NCBI RefSeq assembly: GCF_902506535.1
Contig: NZ_LR733827.1
Coordinates: 1,780,309-1,844,308 of the forward strand
Source: Pseudomonas sp. 8Z
GTDB lineage: Bacteria; Pseudomonadota; Gammaproteobacteria; Pseudomonadales; Pseudomonadaceae
Direction: 5' to 3'
DNA: 64,000 nucleotides
Each line of letters starts with the position of its first letter. Within the stretch, counting starts at the first letter, position 1. Of this stretch, positions 32,432 through 41,763 are shown one piece after another. The position numbers and the translations under genes are program-made. The notes beneath the pieces are model-generated. The model searched no databases and was not told where the DNA came from. It saw nothing but the letters and a program-made list of their open reading frames with translations.

Positions 32432-33358
32432 ATGACCCTCACCGAATTGCGTTACATCGTCACCCTCGCTCAGGAGCAGCATTTCGGCCGCGCAGCCGAG
32501 CGCTGTCACGTTAGCCAGCCGACCTTGTCAGTGGGCGTGAAGAAGCTGGAGGACGAGCTCGGCGTACTGATCTTCGAACGCAGCAAAAGCGCCGTACGCC
32601 TGACTCCCGTAGGGGAAGGCATCGTTACCCAGGCGCAGAAGGTACTGGAGCAAGCCCAAGGCATCCGCGAACTGGCCCAGGCCGGCAAGAACCAGTTGGC
32701 CGCGCCGCTGAAGATCGGCGCCATCTACACAGTCGGCCCCTACCTGTTCCCTCACCTGATTCCACAGTTGCACCGGGTCGCCCCGGATATGCCGCTGTAC
32801 ATCGAAGAGAACTTCACCCACGTGCTGCGCGACAAGCTGCGCACCGGTGAGCTGGACGCCATCATCATCGCACTGCCCTTCCAGGAGGCCGACGTACTGA
32901 CCAAGCCGCTGTACGACGAGCCCTTCTATGCGCTCTTGCCGGCAGGGCATCCCTGGGCAGCGCTGGAAAGCATCGATCCCAAGTTGCTCAACGACAAAAG
33001 CCTACTGCTGCTCGGCGAAGGCCACTGCTTCCGCGATCAGGTACTCGAAGCCTGCCCATCGCTGCGCAAGGGCAGCGATGATCCGGCCAAGCACACCACG
33101 ATCGAGTCCAGCTCACTGGAAACCATCCGCCACATGGTCGCCTCAGGCCTTGGCGTATCGATCCTGCCGTTCTCGGCAGTGGACAGCCACCACTACGCAC
33201 CCGGCGTGATCGAAGTACGCCCGCTCAGCGCGCCGACGCCATTCCGCACCGTGGCGATTGCCTGGCGCGCCAGCTTCCCGCGCCCCAATGCAATCGAGGT
33301 GCTGGCCGACTCCATCCGCTTGTGCTCAGTGGCCCGTCCGCAGGCCAAGAGCGCCTGA
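32432..33358 (+). CDS. oxyR: Hydrogen peroxide-sensing regulator OxyR
   Basis: The 308-residue LysR-type regulator starts MTLTELRYIVTLAQEQHFGR and has the winged helix-turn-helix at residues 15-60. The redox-active cysteines fall exactly at residues 199 (GEGHCFRD) and 208 (LEACPSL), the E. coli OxyR numbering, so this is OxyR and not another LysR protein. Oxidation forms the disulfide and activates katA/katB, ahpC and similar genes. ATG at 32432 is used because the domain begins there. recG follows after seven bases, as in P. aeruginosa. Confidence 0.97.
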   Translation: MTLTELRYIVTLAQEQHFGRAAERCHVSQPTLSVGVKKLEDELGVLIFERSKSAVRLTPVGEGIVTQAQKVLEQAQGIRELAQAGKNQLAAPLKIGAIYTVGPYLFPHLIPQLHRVAPDMPLYIEENFTHVLRDKLRTGELDAIIIALPFQEADVLTKPLYDEPFYALLPAGHPWAALESIDPKLLNDKSLLLLGEGHCFRDQVLEACPSLRKGSDDPAKHTTIESSSLETIRHMVASGLGVSILPFSAVDSHHYAPGVIEVRPLSAPTPFRTVAIAWRASFPRPNAIEVLADSIRLCSVARPQAKSA

Positions 33359-33365
33359 GGTCGGC

Positions 33366-35441
33366 GTGAGCGAGCTGGCAACGGTATCGGTCACCGCGCT
33401 CAAAGGCGTTGGCGCAGCCCTAGCGGAGAAACTTGCCAAGGTCGGTCTGGAAAACCTGCAAGACGTGCTATTCCACCTGCCGCTGCGCTACCAGGATCGC
33501 ACCCGTATCACCCCCATCGGCGCGTTGCGTCCTGGGCAGGATGCGGTGGTCGAAGGCATCGTCGCCGGAGCTGACGTGGTCATGGGTCGGCGGCGCAGCC
33601 TGCTGGTACGTCTGCAGGACGGCAGCGGTACCCTGAGCCTGCGCTTCTTCCACTTCAGCCAGGCGCAGAAGGACGGCCTCAAGCGTGGCACCGCCCTGCG
33701 CTGCTACGGCGAAGTGCGCCCCGGTGCTACCGGCCTGGAGATCTACCACCCGGAATACCGCGCGCAGAACGGCGACGAACCCGCTCCGGTCGAGCAGAGT
33801 CTGACACCCATCTACCCGACCACCGAGGGCCTGACCCAGCAGCGCCTGCGCCAGCTCAGCCAACAGACACTGGCGCGCCTGGGGCCACACAGCCTGCCGG
33901 ACTGGCTGCCCAACGAAATCGCCCGCGACTACCGCCTAGCGCCGCTGGATGAGGCCATTCGCTACCTGCATCGACCGCCACCGGATGCCGACGTCGAAGA
34001 ACTCGCCGAAGGTCGCCACTGGGCGCAGCACCGCCTCGCGTTCGAAGAATTACTGACCCACCAGCTCTCCCTGCAACGCTTGCGCGAGCAGGTACGGCGC
34101 CAGCAGGCACCGGCCCTACCACCAGCACAGAAACTGCCACAGCTCTATCTGCAAAACCTCGGTTTCGCCCCCACCGGCGCCCAGCAGCGTGTAGGCGCCG
34201 AAATCGCTTACGACCTGGCGCAGAGCGAGCCCATGTTGCGCCTGGTGCAGGGTGACGTGGGAGCAGGCAAAACCGTGGTCGCTGCCCTCGCTGCACTGCA
34301 GGCGCTGGAGGCCGGCTATCAGGTGGCGCTGATGGCGCCGACCGAAATCCTTGCCGAACAGCACTTTCTCAACTTCAGCAAATGGCTGGCACCGCTCGGC
34401 CTGGATGTTGCCTGGCTGGCCGGCAAGCTCAAGGGCAAGGCGCGCGCAGCGGCGCTGGAGCAGATCGCGGGTGGCTGCCCGATGGTGGTTGGCACCCATG
34501 CGCTGTTCCAGGACGAAGTGAAATTCCAGCGTCTGGCCCTGGTGATCATCGACGAGCAACACCGCTTTGGCGTGCAGCAGCGCCTGGCACTGCGCCAGAA
34601 GGGCATCGACGGACGCCTCTGCCCGCATCAGTTGATCATGACCGCCACGCCCATCCCGCGCACGCTGGCGATGAGCGCCTACGCCGACCTGGACACCTCG
34701 ATCCTCGACGAACTGCCTCCAGGCCGCACCCCAGTCAACACCCTGGTAATCGCCGACAGCCGCCGCGATGAAGTGGTCGAGCGGGTGCGCAACGCCTGCC
34801 AACAGGGTCGCCAGGCGTATTGGGTATGCACCCTGATCGAAGAGTCCGAAGAGCTCACCTGCCAGGCCGCCGAAACCAGTTTCGAGGAGCTCTCCGCTGC
34901 CCTGGGCGAACTGCGTGTCGGCCTGATCCATGGACGCATGAAAGCGGCGGAAAAAGCCGCGGTGATGGACGCATTCAAACAGGGGCACCTGCAACTGCTG
35001 GTGGCCACCACGGTGATCGAAGTCGGCGTCGACGTGCCCAATGCCAGCCTAATGATCATTGAAAACCCCGAACGCCTGGGCCTGGCCCAACTGCACCAAC
35101 TACGTGGCCGCGTAGGCCGTGGTAGCGCCGCCAGCCACTGCGTGCTGCTCTACCACGCGCCACTGTCACAACTGGGCCGTGAGCGCCTGGCGATCATGCG
35201 CGAAACCACCGATGGCTTCGTCATCGCCGAGAAGGATCTGGAACTGCGCGGCCCTGGCGAGATGCTCGGCACGCGGCAAACCGGCCTGCTGCAATTCAAG
35301 GTTGCCGACCTGATGCGCGATGCCGATTTACTGCCGACGGTGCGCGATGCCGCACAGGCGCTCATGGAACATTGGCCACAACATGTGGCCCCATTGCTGG
35401 AGCGCTGGTTGCGTCACGGCCAACAATACGGTCAAGTATGA
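33366..35441 (+). CDS. recG: ATP-dependent DNA helicase RecG
   Basis: The 691-residue protein has an N-terminal wedge (OB-fold) domain (about 50-150), then the helicase core with Walker A GDVGAGKTVVA, the DEQH box IIDEQHRFGVQQR, ATPIPRTLAM (motif III), and the C-terminal motif LRGRVGRGSAASHC. RecG reverses stalled replication forks and branch-migrates Holliday junctions. GTG at 33366 is chosen because GAGG lies upstream and the conserved N-terminus begins there. An in-frame ATG inside oxyR (33258) is unlikely. Confidence 0.96.
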   Translation: MSELATVSVTALKGVGAALAEKLAKVGLENLQDVLFHLPLRYQDRTRITPIGALRPGQDAVVEGIVAGADVVMGRRRSLLVRLQDGSGTLSLRFFHFSQAQKDGLKRGTALRCYGEVRPGATGLEIYHPEYRAQNGDEPAPVEQSLTPIYPTTEGLTQQRLRQLSQQTLARLGPHSLPDWLPNEIARDYRLAPLDEAIRYLHRPPPDADVEELAEGRHWAQHRLAFEELLTHQLSLQRLREQVRRQQAPALPPAQKLPQLYLQNLGFAPTGAQQRVGAEIAYDLAQSEPMLRLVQGDVGAGKTVVAALAALQALEAGYQVALMAPTEILAEQHFLNFSKWLAPLGLDVAWLAGKLKGKARAAALEQIAGGCPMVVGTHALFQDEVKFQRLALVIIDEQHRFGVQQRLALRQKGIDGRLCPHQLIMTATPIPRTLAMSAYADLDTSILDELPPGRTPVNTLVIADSRRDEVVERVRNACQQGRQAYWVCTLIEESEELTCQAAETSFEELSAALGELRVGLIHGRMKAAEKAAVMDAFKQGHLQLLVATTVIEVGVDVPNASLMIIENPERLGLAQLHQLRGRVGRGSAASHCVLLYHAPLSQLGRERLAIMRETTDGFVIAEKDLELRGPGEMLGTRQTGLLQFKVADLMRDADLLPTVRDAAQALMEHWPQHVAPLLERWLRHGQQYGQV

Positions 35442-35532
35442 GCCAGAGCACAGGACAATCATCGTCAAGACTCAATGCGCAACGCCCTACTGGTTATACT
35501 CCAGATCAGATGCGCCAACGCTGGATACCCAT

Positions 35533-36933
35533 ATGACCGAAGCCGCCCTCGCCAACATCCCGCAGCCGCCCGCCGTCATCCTGCAGCTACTGGAGAAACT
35601 CAACCTGCCCTACCGCGTCTGCGCCGAGCGTCCGGGCCAGCCCGCCGAGGCACGCGTTCAGGCCGTTCTACTCGATGACGCCGTTGGCGCCCTACTGGTA
35701 CTTTACCCGCGCAGCCATCTGCTCGACCTGGCCCGTCTGGCTGAACTCACCGGGCGCAAGCTCACCGCCGTCAAACCGGATCGCCTTGAGCGCATGCTCG
35801 GCAAACACAAGCTCGCCAGCCTGCCGGCGCTGCCAGCGCTGACCAGTTCGCCCTGCCTGTACGAAGAGCGCCTGTTGCAGGCTCCCAGCCTGCTGATTGA
35901 GTCTGGCCAGCCAGGCGTGCTGCTGGAAGTCCCCACGGATGCCTTCAAGACCCTGCTCAGCAAAGCCAGCGCCGCGCACTTCGGCGAGCCGGTCAGCGCC
36001 ATCCGCCTGAACCTCGACCGCCCCGATGACGACCGTGCAGAAATCACCCAGGCCGTCCAGGCGTTCACCGCGCGCCGCATCCAGCAGCGCCTGGAAGAAA
36101 CCATCGAGATCCCGCCGCTGCCGGAAACCGCACAGCGCATCATCAAACTACGCGTCGATCCCAATGCGACAGTCGACGATATTACCGGCGTGGTGGAAAC
36201 CGACCCGGCTCTGGCCGCCCAGGTGGTCAGTTGGGCGGCTTCGCCCTATTACGCCGCCCCAGGCAAGATTCGCTCGGTGGAAGACGCCATCGTTCGCGTG
36301 CTGGGCTTCGACCTGGTGATCAACCTGGCCCTCGGCCTGGCGCTGGGCAAAACTCTCAGCCTGCCCAAGGATCAACCACAGCACGCCACGCCTTACTGGC
36401 AACAGGCGATCTACAGCGCTGCCGTGATCGAAGGTCTGACCCGCGCCATGCCCCGCGCACAACGCCCGGAAGCCGGGCTGACCTACCTCGCCGGGCTGCT
36501 GCACAACTTCGGTTATCTGGTGCTGGCGCACGTCTTCCCGCCGCATTTCTCGCTGATCTGCCGCCACCTGGAGGTCAACCCGCACCTGTCGCATAGCTAT
36601 ATCGAACAGCACCTGCTGGGCATCACCCGCGAGCAGATCGGCGCCTGGCTGATGCGCCATTGGGACATGCCTGAAGAACTGGCCTGCGCCCTGCGCTTTC
36701 AGCACGACCCAAGTTATGCCAGCGACAACGCCGTATTCCCCAATCTGGTGTGCCTGGCCGTCAGCCTGCTGCGTAATCGCGGCATCGGCGCAGGGCCGCA
36801 GGGAGAGATCCCTGGTGAGCTGTTCGAGGCACTCGGCCTGACTCGGGAAAAAGCCGAAGACGCGGTCAACAAGGTGCTCAGCGCCGAAGCCGCACTGCGC
36901 GAACTGGCCGCACAGTTCCAGCCGACACACTGA
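35533..36933 (+). CDS. HDOD domain protein with N-terminal YbaK/aaRS-associated domain
   Basis: The 466-residue protein has an N-terminal YbaK/EbsC-like domain (about residues 10-165, related to aminoacyl-tRNA editing domains) and a C-terminal HDOD domain (about 190-400, with IPPLPETAQRIIKLRVDP and AGLLHNFGYLVLAHVFP). The HDOD domain is an HD-related fold that usually lacks hydrolase activity and often appears in signalling proteins. The LLHNF segment has lost the Asp of the HD pair. It is unknown whether the YbaK part edits tRNA. ATG at 35533 is used. It follows recG by 91 bases. Confidence 0.85.
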   Translation: MTEAALANIPQPPAVILQLLEKLNLPYRVCAERPGQPAEARVQAVLLDDAVGALLVLYPRSHLLDLARLAELTGRKLTAVKPDRLERMLGKHKLASLPALPALTSSPCLYEERLLQAPSLLIESGQPGVLLEVPTDAFKTLLSKASAAHFGEPVSAIRLNLDRPDDDRAEITQAVQAFTARRIQQRLEETIEIPPLPETAQRIIKLRVDPNATVDDITGVVETDPALAAQVVSWAASPYYAAPGKIRSVEDAIVRVLGFDLVINLALGLALGKTLSLPKDQPQHATPYWQQAIYSAAVIEGLTRAMPRAQRPEAGLTYLAGLLHNFGYLVLAHVFPPHFSLICRHLEVNPHLSHSYIEQHLLGITREQIGAWLMRHWDMPEELACALRFQHDPSYASDNAVFPNLVCLAVSLLRNRGIGAGPQGEIPGELFEALGLTREKAEDAVNKVLSAEAALRELAAQFQPTH

Positions 36934-36948
36934 GTAGGTACTGGCGCC

Positions 36949-37701
36949 CTATGGTTGACCAACCATAGGGCGCAGCAACTGACGGCGCTCGGCGAATAAC
37001 TGCGGCACCACCTCCAGACTGGTGCGAAACAGCAAACGTACGCTGGGCTGCTCGTAAAGGTCGGCATATTCAGCAAGCTGATCGCTAGGAATCTGGCGAT
37101 AGGCATAGAGCATGAAGGACTCCACCGCCGACTCGCTGGAGCGCCGAATGGCTTCGGCCTGCGCCTGGGTTTGCTCCTGCAACGATTTCTCGTCCAGATT
37201 TTCACCGCGCGCACGCAACGCCAGTAGCGCCTGAGTCTTGCCCACCTCATAGCGCAGCAAGCTGGCCAAGTCGGTGGTATGAGTCGCCTGGTCGAGGCGC
37301 TGCACCAGATCCAGGCGAGCGCCACGCACAGGGTGTTGTTGCAGACGTTCGCGGTAGTCGCCCAAGGCCTCGGGATTCACGCCAACGGCGCGCTCGGCAG
37401 CCGTGAAGCGTTGCGCCAGCGCACCATCGAGCAGATCACGCACAGCCTGCATCTGTTCGCCATCGAAGTGTGGCGCGGTACGCTCAGCCAGCTCAAGGCA
37501 GAACGCAGCCCCTTCGAACAGCTCTTGCAGGAGTTTCTGCTGCCCCGGCTCCTGGCCCTGTTGCAGCATAGGCGCTGCTTGCTGGCAAAGGAGATCAATC
37601 CCCGCCAGTTCCAACAATGGCAGCAAGGCAGGCGCAGCAACAGGCTCGGCGCGCGCCAGAACGGCCGACAGCAGCAAGCAGGGCAACAGAAGCAGACGCA
37701 T
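36949..37701 (-). CDS. Hypothetical secreted protein
   Basis: The 250-residue protein has a signal peptide (MRLLLLPCLLLSAVLARA) and an all-helical mature region. I recognise no family with confidence. Related helical periplasmic proteins are annotated as hypothetical in other Pseudomonas. ATG at 37701 is the first start that gives a good signal peptide. The next gene upstream on the same strand is not in an obvious operon with it. Confidence 0.7.
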   Translation of the reverse strand: MRLLLLPCLLLSAVLARAEPVAAPALLPLLELAGIDLLCQQAAPMLQQGQEPGQQKLLQELFEGAAFCLELAERTAPHFDGEQMQAVRDLLDGALAQRFTAAERAVGVNPEALGDYRERLQQHPVRGARLDLVQRLDQATHTTDLASLLRYEVGKTQALLALRARGENLDEKSLQEQTQAQAEAIRRSSESAVESFMLYAYRQIPSDQLAEYADLYEQPSVRLLFRTSLEVVPQLFAERRQLLRPMVGQP

Positions 37702-37759
37702 CGCCGGATTTCCACAGGAAGGTGCAGGCAGCCTAGCCAAAGCGCGAGGGCGCAGCCAG

Positions 37760-38152
37760 TCAGGCAGCTTTTTTCGCCGAATCGGGCTTTTTCGGCATGA
37801 GGTACTTGGTCAGGCCCTGGAACCACATGACCAGCGCCGGATTGCCTTGGATCTGGATGTTCTTGTCCTGAATACCCTGCATGAATGCCAGTTGCTTGTT
37901 CTTGGCAGTCATGGTGACGAAGCCGTAGGCGGCATCCTTGAAGCCGATGGCGAAGGCTGGGGCTTCAGCCGCGCCGCGCTGGCTGCTGACACGCTGGTTC
38001 TTGACGATGTAATGGCGCGCCAGCTTGCCGTCGAGGGTGTGCAACTGAAAGACCAGATCACGCCCCTCCAGTTGCTGCTGGAACGCTGGATTCTCACGAC
38101 TGGCCTTGGCCATCAGCCGCCCCAGCATCCACAGAAGGAAACGAAATTTCAT
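37760..38152 (-). CDS. Small SCP2-like domain protein (hypothetical)
   Basis: The 130-residue protein starts MKFRFLLWMLGRLMAKASREN, and goes on with LVFQLHTLDGKLARHYIVKN, FAIGFKDAAYGFVTMTAKNK and IQIQGNPALVMWFQGLTKYL. The strand-rich pattern and the closing IQIQGNPALVMWF fit an SCP2 sterol-carrier-like fold, but this is a tentative match. It is located between recG-linked genes and hup, as in P. aeruginosa. Function unknown. Confidence 0.65.
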   Translation of the reverse strand: MKFRFLLWMLGRLMAKASRENPAFQQQLEGRDLVFQLHTLDGKLARHYIVKNQRVSSQRGAAEAPAFAIGFKDAAYGFVTMTAKNKQLAFMQGIQDKNIQIQGNPALVMWFQGLTKYLMPKKPDSAKKAA

Positions 38153-38242
38153 GCACAAGCCCCATGTTCGAAGAGGATGGGCGCGCATTGTAGTGGTTTT
38201 CTCGCAGGACTACAGCCTGTCCAAGGCACGCCCCTGAAACGA

Positions 38243-38291
38243 CACGCCCCGCAAACGCCCCCTGCGAAACAGAGGCCGGTTGCGGGGCGTG
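38243..38291 (-). terminator. Hairpin after the HU gene
   Basis: A 12-bp perfect inverted repeat (CACGCCCCGCAA / TTGCGGGGCGTG) with a 25-nt loop lies 14 bases past the HU stop codon. It has no T run, so Rho-independent termination is uncertain. Confidence 0.55.
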
Positions 38292-38304
38292 CAGTGAACG
38301 GCGC

Positions 38305-38577
38305 TTAGTTGACGGCGTCTTTTAGCGCCTTGCCCGGCTTGAAAGCAACGGTATTGCTGGCTTTGATCTTTACCGGCTGACCGGTTTGCGGATTTTTGCC
38401 TGCACGAGCACCGCGATGGCGCTGGATAAATGTGCCAAAGCCCACCAACGTCACACTGTCCTTGCGGTTCAGCGCATTGGTGATTTCTTCGAGCACAGCG
38501 TTGAGTACACGATTGGCCTGATCCTTGGTTAGATCAGCCTTTTCAGCGATGGCGGCGGCGAGTTCCGGTTTACGCAT
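38305..38577 (-). CDS. HU family DNA-binding protein
   Basis: This 90-residue nucleoid protein begins MRKPELAAAIAEKADLTKDQ and has the DNA-binding beta-arm signature GFGTFIQRHRGARAGKNPQT. It is an HU/IHF-fold protein that bends DNA. It is a paralogue of HupA/HupB and matches the HU-like gene next to the rubredoxin genes in P. aeruginosa. ATG at 38577 gives the standard HU length, and a longer in-frame start at 38637 is not used. Confidence 0.94.
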   Translation of the reverse strand: MRKPELAAAIAEKADLTKDQANRVLNAVLEEITNALNRKDSVTLVGFGTFIQRHRGARAGKNPQTGQPVKIKASNTVAFKPGKALKDAVN

Positions 38578-38762
38578 AAATGCCTCTTTGACGGTTTTTT
38601 GTTGTTGTGTCCGTGCTGCTCTTAGAACAGCGCCCAAGGCGCCGCAACAGCTCTGCGCTGCGGCAGACTCGGGGAGAATGGCATGCCCGCTGGCACCGCG
38701 CCAGTGCTGCGGGGTGCTTTACAGGCAATTTTTCGTGGCGTATCCGACAGAACGCGACACAA

Positions 38763-39911
38763 TCACGCCAATAACGCTGGTAGCTCCTTGTTCAGCGCCA
38801 GTTTTGCCTGCACTGCCGCACCGGTCAGGGCATAGCCAAGCAGGGCGCCATCGGCATCGCGGCACAAGGCCTTGATATCGGCGCCCTCGCCTTCAACCGT
38901 CCACTCACCCTGGCGGCCAAAGGGCGGCGGCGACACCACCAGCGGGCAGGCCGGCGTCTTCACCGTCACCGGCATGGGGCCGTAAGCCACAGCCGTCGGC
39001 TCGCCAACCAGGGTCTTGGCCAGGGCGCGGGCACAGCTCATCAGCGGCATGACGTAGAGCAGGTTGAGGCCATCGACCTCGGCGCAGTCGCCCAGGGCGA
39101 AGATGTTGGTGTGGGAGGTGCGTAACTGCCGGTCGACCATCACCCCGCGGTTGATATCCAGCCCCGCCGCAGCAGCCAGCGCGGTGCGTGGACGCAAGCC
39201 AACGGCGGACACCACCAGATCGCAGTCGATCAGCGTGCCATCGGACAGATGCGCCTGCAGCCCTTCGCCCTGCTGCTGCAGGCTGGCCAGGGTTGGGCCT
39301 AGGTGAAAACGTGCGCCCAGCCCTTGCAAACCGGCCTGCACCGCCGCCGCAGCCGCCGCTGGCAGCAGTCCGGGCATCACCTGCTCGCTGGGCGCCACCA
39401 CGTCCACCTCAAGGCCTCCCAGGCGCAGATCGTTGGCAAATTCACAGCCGATCAGACCGGCTCCTAAAATCAGCACACGCTGCTTACCAACAGCCGCCGC
39501 ACGGAAGCGCGCGTAGTCTTCAAGGTCGTTGATGGAGAAGATGGCGTCCTCAGCATCACCGGCCACCGGCACGCGAATCGGTTCAGCGCCCCAGGCCAGC
39601 ACCAAATCGCGGTACGGCACCGCTTCTTCACCAATCCACAGACGCTGGTGGCCGGGATCGATGCCGGTGATGCGGGTATGGGTACGAATTTCGGCATTGA
39701 GCTGCTCAGCCATGGCACCGACCTCAGCCATTACCAGACCGTCAGCATCCTTGTTCTTGCCGAAGCCGGTGGACAGCATCGGCTTGGAATAGGAGCGCCC
39801 GTCATCGGCGCTGATCAGCAGCAGCGGCGTCTGGCTGTCGAGCTTGCGCCATTCCTTGGCCAGGTTATAACCGGCCAAGCCGGTACCGACGATGACGACA
39901 GGTGCACTCAT
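38763..39911 (-). CDS. Rubredoxin-NAD(+) reductase
   Basis: The 382-residue flavoprotein has the FAD motif IVGTGLAGYNLAKEWRKL at the N-terminus, a central NADH-binding Rossmann motif VLILGAGLIGCEFAND, and IFALGDCAEVDG, the C-terminal FAD contact. It transfers electrons from NADH to rubredoxin for alkane hydroxylases or oxidative-stress enzymes. It stands just downstream of the rubredoxin gene on the same strand, so the pair is functionally linked. In P. aeruginosa the equivalent gene is rubB/alkT. Confidence 0.93.
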   Translation of the reverse strand: MSAPVVIVGTGLAGYNLAKEWRKLDSQTPLLLISADDGRSYSKPMLSTGFGKNKDADGLVMAEVGAMAEQLNAEIRTHTRITGIDPGHQRLWIGEEAVPYRDLVLAWGAEPIRVPVAGDAEDAIFSINDLEDYARFRAAAVGKQRVLILGAGLIGCEFANDLRLGGLEVDVVAPSEQVMPGLLPAAAAAAVQAGLQGLGARFHLGPTLASLQQQGEGLQAHLSDGTLIDCDLVVSAVGLRPRTALAAAAGLDINRGVMVDRQLRTSHTNIFALGDCAEVDGLNLLYVMPLMSCARALAKTLVGEPTAVAYGPMPVTVKTPACPLVVSPPPFGRQGEWTVEGEGADIKALCRDADGALLGYALTGAAVQAKLALNKELPALLA

Positions 39912-39993
39912 ACGCTGCTTCCTCGCTACAAAAACGACGCGACGGCCTGCTGGCCGTCGTTATTGTCCGCTGTTCACGCCTGCTGATAGGCGC

Positions 39994-40161
39994 TTAGGCT
40001 ATTTCGATCATCTCGAAATCCGCCTTGCCCACGCCGCAATCGGGGCAGAGCCAGTCGGCGGGCACGTCTTCCCAGGCCGTGCCAGGGGCGATGCCCTCGT
40101 CAGGCAGGCCCAGGGCCTCGTCGTAGATGAAACCGCAGACGATGCATTGCCACTTGCGCAT
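39994..40161 (-). CDS. Rubredoxin
   Basis: This 55-residue iron protein has two CxxC pairs (Cys6/Cys9 and Cys39/Cys42) that bind one iron: QCIVCG and LCPDCG. The sequence between is the usual GLPDEGIAPGTAWEDVPADW. It passes electrons from the adjacent reductase. P. aeruginosa has two rubredoxin genes here, but this window has one. ATG at 40161 is used. A longer in-frame start would add 11 residues. Confidence 0.96.
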   Translation of the reverse strand: MRKWQCIVCGFIYDEALGLPDEGIAPGTAWEDVPADWLCPDCGVGKADFEMIEIA

Positions 40162-40269
40162 GGATCGGCCTCCCGAAAGGCTGGCGAGCAACACCCTACT
40201 GGATCAGACGCCAACTGGCCAGACGCACGCCGAGTAGCCAGTGACAGGGGTACCAGCCAGCATAGGCCA

Positions 40270-41763
40270 TCAACTGGCGAGCATACGCCCGGTTTCGTCC
40301 AGATTGATGTGCCACTGCAACGCTTCGCGCAGGATATGTGGCGTATGGCCGCCACGCTGGCACGCACGCTCGAAGTAATCGTTCAGCGCAGCGCGAAAAT
40401 CCGGGTGCACGCAGTTGTCGATGATCACCCGAGCCCGCTCGCGTGGCGCCAGCCCGCGCAGGTCAGCCAGGCCCTGCTCGGTGACGAGGATGTCGACATC
40501 ATGCTCGCTGTGGTCGACGTGGCTGACCATCGGCACCACGCTGGAAATCGCCCCGCCCTTGGCCATGGACTTGGTGACGAAGATCGCCAGGTGGGCGTTG
40601 CGGGCGAAATCGCCGCTGCCGCCGATGCCATTCATCATCCTGGTGCCACCCACGTGGGTGGAGTTGACGTTGCCGTACAGGTCAAACTCCAGCGCCGTGT
40701 TGATGCCGATGATGCCCAGACGCCGCACTACCTCGGGGTGGTTGGAAATCTCCTGCGGGCGCAGTACCAGCCGATCCTTGTAGCGCTCCAGGTTGCCGAA
40801 TACATCGGCATTGCGCCGCGCCGAGAGGGTGATCGAGCTGCCCGAGGCGAAGGCCAGCTTGCCGGCGTCGAACAGGTCGAAGGTGGAGTCCTGCAGCACC
40901 TCGGAGTACATGCTCAGGCCCTCGAACGGCGAGTCGATCAGGCCGCACATCACCGCGTTGGCGATGGAGCCGATGCCGGCCTGCAGCGGGCCGAGGCTGT
41001 TGCTCATGCGCCCGGCGTCCACTTCGCGCTTGAAGAAGGCGATCAGGTGGTCGGCGATGGCCTGGGTTTCGGCGTCCGGCGGCAGCACGGTGGAGGGTGA
41101 GTCCGGCTGCTCGCTGATGACGATGGCGACGATCTTCTCTGCCGGAATCGGAATCGCCGTGGCGCCGATGCGGTCGTCCACGCGGGTCAGCGGGATCGGC
41201 GTGCGCGTCGGCCGGTAAGTGGGGATGTAGATGTCGTGCAGGCCTTCGAGGTTGGGGTTGTGCGCCAGGTTGATCTCGACGATCACGCGCTCGGCGAAGA
41301 TGGCGAAGCTGGCCGAGTTGCCCACCGAGGTGGTCGGCACGATATGCCCCTGCTCGGTGATGGCCACCGCCTCGATCACGGCGATATCGGGCTTCTTGAG
41401 CTGGTGGTTACGCAGTTGCTCGACGGTTTCCGACAGGTGCTGGTCGATGAACATGACGCGCCCGTCGTTGATCGCCCTGCGCAGCGTGGCGTCGACCTGA
41501 AACGGCATGCGCCGCGCCAGCACACCGGCCTCGGTCAGTTGCTTGTCGAGGTCGTTGCCCAGGCTCGCGCCGGTCATCAAGCTGATGCTCAGCGGCTGCT
41601 GGCGCGCGCGTTCGGCCAGCGCCAGCGGCACCGCCTTGGCCTCGCCTGCGCGGGTGAAGCCACTCATGCCGACGGTCATGCCGTCCTCGATCAACGCGGC
41701 CGCTTCAGCCGCCGTCATTACCTTATCCAGCAGCGCAGGCAGCCGCACACGATCACAATGCAT
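40270..41763 (-). CDS. Acetyl-CoA hydrolase / succinyl-CoA:acetate CoA-transferase family protein
   Basis: The 497-residue protein is a complete member of the AarC/ScpC-like CoA-transferase family: VGMSGFTRAGEAKAVPLAL at the N-terminus, MYSEVLQDSTFDLFD, which holds the likely catalytic Glu, GIGGSGDFARNAHLAIFVTK, and EQGLADLRGLAPRERARVII. It either moves CoA between succinyl-CoA and acetate or hydrolyses acetyl-CoA. ATG at 41763 has GAGG eight bases upstream. A start at 41790 is possible but adds nothing conserved. It is monocistronic. Confidence 0.9.
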   Translation of the reverse strand: MHCDRVRLPALLDKVMTAAEAAALIEDGMTVGMSGFTRAGEAKAVPLALAERARQQPLSISLMTGASLGNDLDKQLTEAGVLARRMPFQVDATLRRAINDGRVMFIDQHLSETVEQLRNHQLKKPDIAVIEAVAITEQGHIVPTTSVGNSASFAIFAERVIVEINLAHNPNLEGLHDIYIPTYRPTRTPIPLTRVDDRIGATAIPIPAEKIVAIVISEQPDSPSTVLPPDAETQAIADHLIAFFKREVDAGRMSNSLGPLQAGIGSIANAVMCGLIDSPFEGLSMYSEVLQDSTFDLFDAGKLAFASGSSITLSARRNADVFGNLERYKDRLVLRPQEISNHPEVVRRLGIIGINTALEFDLYGNVNSTHVGGTRMMNGIGGSGDFARNAHLAIFVTKSMAKGGAISSVVPMVSHVDHSEHDVDILVTEQGLADLRGLAPRERARVIIDNCVHPDFRAALNDYFERACQRGGHTPHILREALQWHINLDETGRMLAS

